A stretch of 64,000 bases of DNA, taken from NCBI GenBank assembly GCA_017541375.1, contig JAFXZE010000007.1:1-64000 (forward strand). Direction: 5' to 3'. The translations under genes and the position numbers were made by a program. The notes beneath the pieces were generated by a model, which was given only the letters and a program-made list of their open reading frames with translations, ran no database searches and had not been told where the DNA came from. This document shows, in pieces, positions 19,928-28,900 of this stretch (positions within the stretch are counted from its first letter, which is position 1; every line of letters begins with the position of its first letter). This stretch comes from Clostridia bacterium (GTDB lineage: Bacteria > Bacillota > Clostridia > Christensenellales > UBA1242).

Positions 19928-22900
19928 TTGAGCTTTAAAAGAATAGAGGTGCTAGGATTTAAGTCTTTTGCAGACAAACTTGCGATAGAATTTAGTGATG
20001 GTATTACGGCTATAGTTGGGCCAAATGGTTGTGGAAAGAGTAATATTGGTGATGCAATTCGATGGGTGCTGGGAGAACAATCATCTAAAAATTTGCGTGG
20101 GAGCAGTATGCAGGATGTAATATTTAAAGGAGCGGAAAATCGAAAGGGTGTGTCATATTGCGAAGTTTCTTTGGTTTTTTCCAATGAAAACAAACAGTTT
20201 AACCTAGATTATGATGAGGTGGTAATTTCGAGAAAATTATTTCGCTCGGGTACTAGTGAATATTCACTCAATCATTCTCCATGCTTGTTAAAAGACATTA
20301 CCAATTTACTTCATGACTGCGGAATTGGGCGAGATGGATACTCAATAATTGGACAAGGTAAAGTCGAGCAAATTGTATCAAGTAAACCTGAAGAGCGTAG
20401 GGTAATTTTTGAAGAAGCTGCGGGTATTGCTAAATTTAAAGAGCGCAAAATCGAGGCTGAGCGCAAACTAGAGAAAACAAAAGAAAATATCGCATTACTT
20501 GATAATACTGTGATTGAGATAGAAAAGCAACTTCTTCCTCTGCGAGCTCAGGCGGAAAAAGCAAAAGTTTATCTAGAGCTTCGTGATAAACTGAAATATG
20601 AAGAAATAAATAACTATATCTACACATTCGATACAGCTAATGACACCAAAGAGCGGATATCTGGCCTTATTGCAGGGTTACGAGAGCAAGCTACATCAAA
20701 GGAAGGCGATGTAGCAAAGGCTGTAGAAAAGCAAAATCAATCATTAGAGGGGATAAAGATGATTGATGAGCAAATACAAGCAATGCGAAACGAAATTTTA
20801 AAACTTACGGTAGCGCTTGAAAAAAGTGCTGGGGATAGGCGCGTGGAGCAAGCTAAAATAAACTATTTAAAAGAACAATTAGCTAAATCACAAAAAAGCG
20901 TAACAGCTAAAAAGACTGAATTTGAGAGCTTGAATAAACAGCTTATAGACAAGCAAGAAGAAAGGTCAGGCAACATTGATAAACTAAATAATCTACAATC
21001 AAAACTTGATGGACTAGAAAAAGTGTATGTCGATGTAGTTGAGCAGGTAAAATTAAGCGAACAGGCTGTGAATGGAAACACTGAAGAGATGCAAGATGCT
21101 GTAAATAAACTTAGTGAAATAAAATCTAATGTGGCAAAACTGCAGACGGAGCTAGAAGCTATCAAGGAAAGAATGAATGAGCTTAGTCAAAAGCAAGGAG
21201 TAATGCAAACTAAGTTTGATGAAGCAGAAAGAGAGATGGAAGACGCTAAGTCGAGTAGAGTAGAAGCTGAAAACAATAAAAAAGCTGTTTGGGATGAGTT
21301 AACAACTTTAAGAGAGAGTTTAGCTAAAACTAGAGAAGAAGAAAGTGAGTTAAAAGTTAATCTCCAAAATAATGTGGCGACATTATCTAAACTGGAAACT
21401 CGAGTAAAACTTCTTAGTGAGATGCAGGCGGATTATGAAGGATATAACAATACTGTAAGAAGATTGTTGTTAGATGCTGGCAAGAATGCTGAATTAAAGC
21501 GCTTGTTAGTGGGAGTTGTGGGAGAATTGATTACAGTACCAAAAGACTATGAAACAGCTATTGAAATGGCACTTGGGTACGCGGTACAAAATATTGTTAC
21601 AAACAGTGAGCAAGATGCTAAAAAATTGGTAAGCTATTTAAAACAACATAATTATGGGCGAGCTACATTTTTACCAATAAACTCCATGAAACCGAAGTAT
21701 ATAAGTAGTGGTTATCAAGATTTGCTACATATCCCAGGATGTTTTGGTGTGGCGAGTGAGTTGATTGAATATGATAAGAGGCTAGATAGTGTGTTTAAAG
21801 GTCTGCTCGGTAGTACTGTCTTGGTGCGAGATATGGATGTTGCTGTAAAGTTAGCAAATGATAGTAAATTTGGTTTTAAGATAGTTACGCTCGAGGGAGA
21901 TATTATCAATCCTGCTGGTTCTATCTCAGGTGGAAGTAAAAAGGCTGAAGTAAACAATTTGCTATCTAGAGATAGAGAAATTGAAACATTAACAGAGCAA
22001 GTGAGCGTGTTGAGAGGGACTGTAGAGGAGAAAAAGTCGGCTCTTACAAGACTAACGGAGAATTTAGCTGGTTTGATTAAAAATGTGGATAGTAAAACTC
22101 AGCAACTTCACGATAGCGAGATTTTGTTTACTCAAAAAGATGAACTGTTTAAACATGCTCAAGAAGACTGTGATTTGTATGCTGCGGAGTTGGGAGAAAT
22201 TACAGAGGAATTATCCAAACTTTCGACTAAGCAAACTAGCCTAATTAGCAGTTTGGAGGCTTATAATTCGCAGGAAACAGCTAATGTAAAAATAGGAGCT
22301 AGTGGGGAAAGCAACGGTTCGAGCAATATGATAGAGTCTTTGCGTGAGCAGCGTGAGGAACTAAGTACTCAGATAACACAAATTAAGGTTGATGTTGCTA
22401 CGCTGAATGCTCAAAATAAATCTATCAATGCAGAAATTGAACGAATATTAGCCGAGCAAGAGGAATTAAGCTTGAGTATGGATGAAGATAATGCAGTGAT
22501 TTTGAGTAATAGTCAAGCAATTTCTCAAGCAGAGGAAAAGAATAATGTAGATGAAGAAGTTGATGTGGATAGTGAAAAGAAAAAACTTGAGCTTTACCAA
22601 TCTAAAGTAAATGAAATGGAAGAGTTGAAACAGCAATTACATGCAGGACTAGCTGGAATCGAAGAGGAGAGGACGAGGGTAGGAAACGAACTTAGTATGA
22701 TTCAAGAAAGGCTCTATCATGAAGAAGCGAAACTTACACAAATTGATACAACTTTAGAGAATATGGAATCACGCATTTTGGATGATTATGACCTTACTTA
22801 TCTTACTGCTCAAACATTTAAAGATGTAAATTTCAAACCTGAAGGGGTAAATGGCAGAATAAATGAATTGAAGCGTGAGATAAATAAGCTGGGTAATGTA

Positions 22901-23506
22901 AATGTAAACGCAATCGAAGATAGTAAAGAACTCGATACTAGATATACCGATCTTACTACGCAACTAACCGATCTTAAGCAAGCTGAAAGTGATATAATGA
23001 CAGTAATTAATGAACTAAGTACTCAGATGACAGAAAAATTTGATACGCAGTTTACAAAGATTAATGAGAATTTTTCTCGCACATTTAGAGAATTATTTGG
23101 TGGAGGAAAAGCTAGACTTGTACTCACTAGCGATGATGTACTAACTGCTGGAGTAGAAATAATAGCAGAGCCACCAGGCAAAGCGTTAGGGAATTTAAGT
23201 TTACTTAGTGGTGGAGAAAAATCGTTAACCGCAATAGCAATACTTTTTGCAATACTAAAGCTAAGACCGATGCCGTTTTGCTTGCTAGATGAAATTGATG
23301 CTGCGTTAGATGATGCTAATGTGGAGCGATTTGCAAAGTACCTTCACAATTTTGCGGGTGAAACTCAATTTATCGTAATCACTCACCGTAAACCAACTAT
23401 GGAACTTGCTGATAATCTCTATGGGGTAACTATGGAGAATAAGGGCGTGAGTAAAGTGGTGTCAGTGAAACTGAGCGATGCACTGCAGAATGCAGTAGTG
23501 AACTGA
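19928..23506 (+). CDS. smc: Chromosome segregation SMC ATPase
   Basis: A 1192-residue SMC protein, the core of bacterial condensin with ScpA/ScpB. Walker A GPNGCGKSN is at about residues 32-40, followed by the usual IRWVLGEQ-x-x-K-x-LRG block. Long coiled coils (about 170-500 and 670-1030) flank a hinge near 520-640. The C-terminal head has signature LSGGEKSLTAIA near 1091 and Walker B FCLLDEIDAALDD near 1116. The start is TTG at 19928 with a perfect AAAGGAGT SD. The last 66 nt recur 166 bp downstream (see repeat), so the C-terminus sits in a duplicated sequence. Confidence 0.97.
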   Translation: MSFKRIEVLGFKSFADKLAIEFSDGITAIVGPNGCGKSNIGDAIRWVLGEQSSKNLRGSSMQDVIFKGAENRKGVSYCEVSLVFSNENKQFNLDYDEVVISRKLFRSGTSEYSLNHSPCLLKDITNLLHDCGIGRDGYSIIGQGKVEQIVSSKPEERRVIFEEAAGIAKFKERKIEAERKLEKTKENIALLDNTVIEIEKQLLPLRAQAEKAKVYLELRDKLKYEEINNYIYTFDTANDTKERISGLIAGLREQATSKEGDVAKAVEKQNQSLEGIKMIDEQIQAMRNEILKLTVALEKSAGDRRVEQAKINYLKEQLAKSQKSVTAKKTEFESLNKQLIDKQEERSGNIDKLNNLQSKLDGLEKVYVDVVEQVKLSEQAVNGNTEEMQDAVNKLSEIKSNVAKLQTELEAIKERMNELSQKQGVMQTKFDEAEREMEDAKSSRVEAENNKKAVWDELTTLRESLAKTREEESELKVNLQNNVATLSKLETRVKLLSEMQADYEGYNNTVRRLLLDAGKNAELKRLLVGVVGELITVPKDYETAIEMALGYAVQNIVTNSEQDAKKLVSYLKQHNYGRATFLPINSMKPKYISSGYQDLLHIPGCFGVASELIEYDKRLDSVFKGLLGSTVLVRDMDVAVKLANDSKFGFKIVTLEGDIINPAGSISGGSKKAEVNNLLSRDREIETLTEQVSVLRGTVEEKKSALTRLTENLAGLIKNVDSKTQQLHDSEILFTQKDELFKHAQEDCDLYAAELGEITEELSKLSTKQTSLISSLEAYNSQETANVKIGASGESNGSSNMIESLREQREELSTQITQIKVDVATLNAQNKSINAEIERILAEQEELSLSMDEDNAVILSNSQAISQAEEKNNVDEEVDVDSEKKKLELYQSKVNEMEELKQQLHAGLAGIEEERTRVGNELSMIQERLYHEEAKLTQIDTTLENMESRILDDYDLTYLTAQTFKDVNFKPEGVNGRINELKREINKLGNVNVNAIEDSKELDTRYTDLTTQLTDLKQAESDIMTVINELSTQMTEKFDTQFTKINENFSRTFRELFGGGKARLVLTSDDVLTAGVEIIAEPPGKALGNLSLLSGGEKSLTAIAILFAILKLRPMPFCLLDEIDAALDDANVERFAKYLHNFAGETQFIVITHRKPTMELADNLYGVTMENKGVSKVVSVKLSDALQNAVVN

Positions 23507-23672
23507 GCACGCCCGAAATGAGCCGTAGTCAGCCACTAACAAAGGAAGAAAATAATAAGAGAGAAAAGTAAAATAAATAGAGAATGTGGTGGCTGCCGGA
23601 CTTTTTAAGGGCGTGAGTAAAGTGGTGTCAGTGAAACTGAGCGACGCACTGCAGAATGCGGTAGTGAACTAA
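23441..23672 (+). repeat. Direct repeat of the smc 3' end (66 bp x 2)
   Basis: Bases 23441-23506 (last 21 codons plus stop of smc) recur at 23607-23672 with 63 of 66 identical. All three differences are silent in the smc frame: GAT/GAC, GCA/GCG and stop TGA/TAA. The second copy still encodes the same 21-residue tail but has no start. The 100-bp spacer holds nested inverted repeats: CACGCCC (23508-23514) with GGGCGTG (23609-23615), and CAGCCAC (23530-23536) with GTGGCTG (23589-23595). It looks like an insertion or tandem duplication that regenerated the gene end. Confidence 0.9.
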
Positions 23673-23687
23673 TAAAAGGATGAGGAT

Positions 23688-24584
23688 ATGGGGTTTTTTA
23701 GTAAAATAAAAGAGGCTTTTAAAAAGACAAAAGCTGCAATTGACAATAAATTAATGTCTATTATGTCTCATGGAGAATTGAATGATGAATTTTTTGATGA
23801 TTTGACAGATATCTTGATTTCATCAGATTTGGGTGTAGAGTGTGCGGAAGAAATTGTTGAAAAGCTCCGTATCACATCGAGAAAAATTAAGTTGCGTAAT
23901 CAAGATGATGTGAAGCAAGCTTTGCGTGATATTATGCAAGAGATTTTGGAGAATAATCCTCAACCTGAGATAAATTATCCACTAGTATTGTTAATTGTGG
24001 GAGTGAATGGAGTAGGTAAAACTACCACAATAGGTAAATTAGCTAATTTTTATAAATCTCAGGGCAAATCTGTATTGCTAGTGGCTGGCGATACTTTTAG
24101 AGCTGCAGCTAGCGAACAACTCGCAATTTGGGCGGATAAGAATAATGTAAAAATAGTGAGAAATGATGATGGGGCAGATCCTGCTAGCGTGGTTTTTGAT
24201 GGTGTTGCTAGTGCAAAGGCGAAAAACACAGATGTTGTAATAATCGATACAGCGGGTAGACTACATAACAAAGCTAATCTTATGGAAGAGCTAAAAAAAG
24301 TGAGTAAAGTCGTCTCATCCAATTGGGAGAACTGTTGCTATCAAAAACTCTTAGTGCTCGATGCTACAACAGGACAAAATGCTATCAGTCAGGTGGAATA
24401 CTTTAATGAAGCGGTAGGAATTGATGGACTTATTGTGACTAAGCTTGACGGCACTGCAAAAGGTGGTGTGATATTAGGAATAGCTGAGCAGTATACTGTG
24501 CCTGTAGTGTTCGTGGGGACTGGTGAAAAAATCGATGATATAGACACTTTTGATGCAAAAGAATTTGTAGAAGCGATTATTTAA
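23688..24584 (+). CDS. ftsY: Signal recognition particle receptor FtsY (NG-only form)
   Basis: A 298-residue SRP-family GTPase and receptor for the SRP-ribosome complex at the membrane. An N helical bundle (residues 1-90) precedes the G domain, with G1 GVNGVGKTTTIGKLA near 104, DTFRAAA, DTAGRLHNK near 187 and TKLDGTAKGG near 251. It lacks the acidic N-terminal A domain and starts with an amphipathic FFSKIKEAFKKTK helix, which probably provides membrane contact. The SD is GGATGAGG. It is downstream of smc, as in many Firmicutes, but separated by the smc-end duplication. Confidence 0.97.
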   Translation: MGFFSKIKEAFKKTKAAIDNKLMSIMSHGELNDEFFDDLTDILISSDLGVECAEEIVEKLRITSRKIKLRNQDDVKQALRDIMQEILENNPQPEINYPLVLLIVGVNGVGKTTTIGKLANFYKSQGKSVLLVAGDTFRAAASEQLAIWADKNNVKIVRNDDGADPASVVFDGVASAKAKNTDVVIIDTAGRLHNKANLMEELKKVSKVVSSNWENCCYQKLLVLDATTGQNAISQVEYFNEAVGIDGLIVTKLDGTAKGGVILGIAEQYTVPVVFVGTGEKIDDIDTFDAKEFVEAII

Positions 24585-24711
24585 TGTGAGTCGTTTCTTC
24601 GTGTTATGGCGAAGCTATTCAGATGAGCGCCGCGCGTTCGCCAGGTGGAGCGGAGTACGGTTGCTCCCAGCAACGACGCTGTAAACAAAAGGCTTAACAA
24701 GCCTTTTTTGT
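24585..24711 (+). ncRNA. 3' intergenic structured element, copy A (putative RNA family)
   Basis: This directly follows the ftsY stop. It contains TTATGGCGAAGCTA (24604-24617) and TGGAGCG (24646-24652) and ends in an AAAAGGCT...AGCCTTTTTT terminator (24687-24709). Predicted pairings are GTCGTT (24590-24595) with AACGAC (24672-24677), a CTTCG/CGAAG hairpin and a GGAGC/GCTCC hairpin. The two sequence blocks and the terminator recur with nearly the same spacing at 62448-62566. No coding potential is evident. It could be a 3'-UTR-derived RNA, an sRNA or a mobile repeat. Confidence 0.5.
24687..24709 (+). terminator. Intrinsic terminator after ftsY
   Basis: An AAAAGGCTT/AAGCCTTTTTT hairpin with a T-run ends the smc-ftsY transcript and forms the 3' end of element copy A. 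Confidence 0.85.
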
Positions 24712-24820
24712 TTATTTTGTGAATATTTAAAAAATTTAGTTGCATTTAAGTTGCTTTTTTGGTTTTTTTGCTATATATTATTTATAACGCAGGTTGCGAA
24801 AAAAATAGAGAGGTGATGAT

Positions 24821-25060
24821 ATGATAAGTAAGAGTGACAAAAAGACAGTCGTAATAAATGAAAAAGGGAATACTTGTCAAAGTGTACTAGGTGTTTTAGA
24901 TCGAAATGAGTGGGCTCCAAAGCATCCATACCCAGGAGATTGGCGATATGTATATGTGGATAATCCTGATGTTGAGAATGCTAAGCGTGAAAAAATTAAA
25001 AAAATATTGGATGAGGCATGTAAGACAAAAGAGGATACTAAAGAAGAGATGACAAGATAA
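24821..25060 (+). CDS. Small unrecognised soluble protein, 79 aa
   Basis: A 79-residue protein of no family I recognise. The sequence is hydrophilic, with no signal peptide or membrane segment. The first 50 residues include an aromatic/proline-rich patch (EWAPKHPYPGDWRYVYVD), followed by a charged Lys/Glu-rich helix to the end. A strong AGAGGTGATG SD sits before the ATG at 24821, and terminators flank the gene on both sides, so it is an independent unit. An A/T-rich promoter region precedes it. The frame, SD and isolation support a real gene. Confidence 0.6.
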   Translation: MISKSDKKTVVINEKGNTCQSVLGVLDRNEWAPKHPYPGDWRYVYVDNPDVENAKREKIKKILDEACKTKEDTKEEMTR

Positions 25061-25168
25061 AAAGTAACACAAAAAATAAAATGAGTAAGTGTTTTGTAAG
25101 TTGTGCTGCGTGGTGCTAGATACTAAGGTGGAGAGATTGCTATTCCCGTGGCGTAGCGACAGTGCTGC

Positions 25169-25193
25169 AAAAAAAGGCTGATAGCCTTTTTTT
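25169..25193 (+). terminator. Intrinsic terminator after the 79-aa gene
   Basis: An AAAAAAAGGCT/AGCCTTTTTTT hairpin. The preceding 105 nt (from 25062) contain GGTGGAG and CTGCAA blocks like the 3' element family, with loose similarity only. Confidence 0.85.
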
Positions 25194-25260
25194 GTTTAAA
25201 TATTTCGTATCTTTATTGATTGTTATTTTTATAAATTTTTATATTTTTGTAATAATTCAT

Positions 25261-25289
25261 TTGACATATATCTTACTTTTTTATACAAT
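25261..25289 (+). promoter_or_regulatory. Strong sigma-A promoter of the HD-domain gene
   Basis: A consensus TTGACA box is separated by 17 bp from TACAAT, 28 bp upstream of the ATG at 25317. Confidence 0.8.
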
Positions 25290-25316
25290 TATACAAACAA
25301 CTTAAGGAGAATAATT

Positions 25317-25901
25317 ATGACAGACGCAAAGCAAAAGTTTATAGAAATTTTTAAGAAAAATGTAAAAAGAGAGGGGGCAGATAAATTGCTTGAGTGGCTG
25401 GAGAAATCAGACTTTTTTACTTGTCCCGCTAGCACTAAATTTCACTCAAATCACGAGGGGGGCTTGTGTGAGCATAGTATCAATGTGTACAATCGATTTT
25501 TAGCCTTGATAAAAGCAGAATTTGGCAAAGATTGGGAAAAGAAAATTAGTCTAGAAAGCATCACTCTTATTGCTTTACTTCATGATGTGTGTAAAGCTAA
25601 TGTATATAAAATGGAATATAAAAATGTGAAGGTTGATGGGGTATGGACTCAACAACCTTACTACACGGTCGATGATGAATTGCCTTATGGCCATGGAGAA
25701 AAGTCTGTATATATTATAAATGGATTTGTGCGTCTCACTCGAGAAGAAGCAATGGCAATAAACTGGCATATGGGCGGATTTGATGCTAGGGTGCGTGGTG
25801 GGTCATACTCACTGTCGGATGCTTATTACAAATATCCTGTAAGTGTGATTTTTCATGTGGCAGACATAATGGCAACCTATCTTGATGAGACTACAGAATA
25901 A
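25317..25901 (+). CDS. HD-domain phosphohydrolase-like protein
   Basis: A 194-residue soluble protein with an HD-superfamily metal-binding core. It has H-x-EGGLCEHS near residues 45-53, LLHDVCKA near 87-94 (the HD dyad), a later conserved H in INWHMGG, and VSVIFHVADIMATYLDE at the C-terminus. HD enzymes hydrolyse phosphate esters or diesters of nucleotides or nucleic acids. This one resembles short stand-alone or phage-associated HD proteins, and the substrate is unknown. A consensus promoter and AAGGAGA SD precede it. It stands alone between the 79-aa gene and the giant GLUG protein. Confidence 0.8.
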   Translation: MTDAKQKFIEIFKKNVKREGADKLLEWLEKSDFFTCPASTKFHSNHEGGLCEHSINVYNRFLALIKAEFGKDWEKKISLESITLIALLHDVCKANVYKMEYKNVKVDGVWTQQPYYTVDDELPYGHGEKSVYIINGFVRLTREEAMAINWHMGGFDARVRGGSYSLSDAYYKYPVSVIFHVADIMATYLDETTE

Positions 25902-25995
25902 ATTTTAAAAAACTTTTAAATTTTGTTGTTTTTTGTTTGTAATTTTTTATGTGTTTGTGATAAACTAATTATGATGTAAAAATGTGGAGGAATAT

Positions 25996-28900
25996 ATGAG
26001 CAGTAGCTTCCGAGATTTTATTATTTCTAAAAGGGGTATTGCTATCGTTGTCTCTTGCGCTGTGGCTGTCATTTTGGGAATAAGCCTTCTTTTTGCTATA
26101 ATAGCAAGGACAAATAGAAACAATGCGCTCGAATTTGGAGAGGGAGACAACTTGCAACTGGTTTCTCAAGAACCATTGTTTGGAGCAAATGGATGGAACG
26201 CTTCAGTTGTGGAAAAACTCAGTCACAATCTAAATCAGTTTGGTGACAACCTTGCATTGGGTAACGGCGGGGGGCTGATTGTGTCTTCTGTGGTTACTTT
26301 TGGAGGTATGGAATGGACGGTTGTTTTTAAGCAAAAGAATATGATTACTCTACTAGCCAATAGGTCTGTTGCCACTATGCCATATGACGAGGTGGCTGAT
26401 TATCTTAACGGAGAGTTTTACTCTGAATTTAAGAAAAAAGTTGGCTATGCCAACCTTGATGACCTTATCGTGCCATATGGTGATAGAAAGATTTATTATC
26501 AGGTGCAAAATGCTCAATCAGTTTTGCTTGAGGATCTAACAGGTCATGATATCAGAGCTAATGACGGCAAGGCAGGAGCTAAGTTTTGGATACCTAGTGC
26601 GTATGAAATCGGGGGATTTGCTGTAACTAATAAATCTCCTACCGCCAGGGTAAATAGTTTCAAAACTACTACCACAGACTACAATCGCATCATCAATACC
26701 GGTCTATGGAATACTTCCAACTCAATGAGAAAGTCCGCAGGGAATGTGTGGCTGCGTAGCACAGTTGGCGGAGAAACAGCTGGAATTATCAATGGTGTGG
26801 TAAAAGCTAACTCTGAGGCTATTGGCGTGCGTCCTTGTGTAAATATCGCTCTGCCTAATACAGTTGTGTCTGATTCTGCCTCTACCGAGGTGGCTACAGC
26901 GCCAAAGCTAGCTAACCCAGACTATACTAACGCTTGGACTGTTGATGGTAGTGGACGCTATCAAATCTCCACAGTAGATGACCTTATTAGGCTTAGTGAT
27001 GCAGTTGCTGATGGTGTTACATTTGATAGTAAAACATTTATCTTAATGAATGATCTAGATTTTTCGAATTGTACTGTATGGTTGCCTATTGGATATATGA
27101 CAGAGCATTCTTCTATGTCTTTTAGAGGAGTGTTAAATGGTAATGGCTTTAAGATAAAAAATTTAGGTTCAGCCAACACCGGATTAGTTGGATTATTCGG
27201 TTATATGCGTTCTGGTGGCGTGAATAATTTAGGGATATGCGATTCGTTTTGGTGGACAACAGCTGATAATGTTGGGGCGTTGATTGGATATGCATATAAT
27301 CCTTTAGTAGAAAAGTGTTACAGCACTTGTGGTGTATCTGGTGGTAATTATGTGGGAGGCTTAGTCGGAAAGTTTTATACAAACACAACTGCAGCAAGGA
27401 TGGTAAACTGTTACAACGCCGGCTCTGTAAGCGGAAATGATTATGTAGGTGGGCTAGTAGGAGGTAAGGACACTACTAGTACGCAAAATCTTAATATCAC
27501 ATATAGCTATAACAAGGCCCCTGTATCTGCAATTGGCTCTCATGTGGATGGAGTAGGTACAGGCATGACGTATACAGCAAGTCAAGTATTCTCCTACAGC
27601 GCTGCAGCCAATGGAGTGACCAAAACTTATGACTTTATGCGCACTCAAAGTAACTTTAGCGGATATGATTTTACCAACACATGGTACATGCCAAAATCAA
27701 TCAATGATCGTATGCCTGCCTTGAGAGCATTTATCAAGACTGTAAGTGTGGAGGCATATTCATACATAGAAAGCACTGGTTTTGTAAATGAAACCGTGGA
27801 CAACACATGTAGTGTGCAGCTAAATAATGGAAACCCAACTAACGCTCTAGCAAAAAATGCTTCATGCTCGATAAAAGCCATGGCAAAAGTCAATACTAAT
27901 GCTCACTATCGTCTAAAAGGCTGGTACTATGCAGAGACTAGTGAAAACTATCTCCCCATCAACTGGGTGGCGCTTTCTTGGTCACCAACTGTTGCTGTGA
28001 GCAGTGGTATAGCTACCTATAGCACAACTCAGGGTTTTGCTGAAGATATGGTGCTAGTTGCGGTGTTTGAGAGGTTGTTCTGTTATAGAGGATATGACTT
28101 GGGTGTCGGTTTCGAAAACTCAGGAGACTATGTATCTGGTCTTACAGTAACTTATGTCGATGCTAACAACAATCCTGCCACAGGTTACGACGCTACTGGG
28201 CAGGTTAGCAATATCGCCGCAAACAATATTTGGTACCCAGAAGGCACTATGATGACACTCACTATGGTTTATCCTACTAATTCTACAGCATTACAAGCTC
28301 ATTACGAAACAACATACACGGGAAGTCCATCGTCAGCAAATACAATAGCTGTAACAAGAACAACAAACAATGGAGTTGTTACAGAAACATTTACATCGGC
28401 TCTTCATGATGTGTCTAGGATAACAGCAACTAATACCACTCTTCCTTCAGGAGACTCAATTTACATTTACTTTGGAACTATAAGACAATACAGAATAGAC
28501 CTTGCTGCAAAATTTACAAGTGATTATTCTGCTATTGATAGTAGTATATATGATACAATTCAACTAAGCGTAAAAGGTAATGGTTGGTCTAGTGCTTCTA
28601 CATATAATAGTAGCACGGATACAAGTGATAAATCTTTATATAGCTGTAGATCTGATGTGTACTATGATTTGTCGGTATCGACATATACTTCGACTAAGCT
28701 CAACTTTGTGGAGTGGGCAATCATATATACTGACTCTACAACGCATAAGATCACCTTAAATACTCAGACGACCAATAGAAGTTACATCCAGAACTTAGCC
28801 ATTCCTAGCGCAATTGCTAATATAAAACTATATGCTCTCTTTACTCCTAATATGGGAAGTGTAACTATCACAGAAGGGGATAACGATGCGCAAGATGCAT

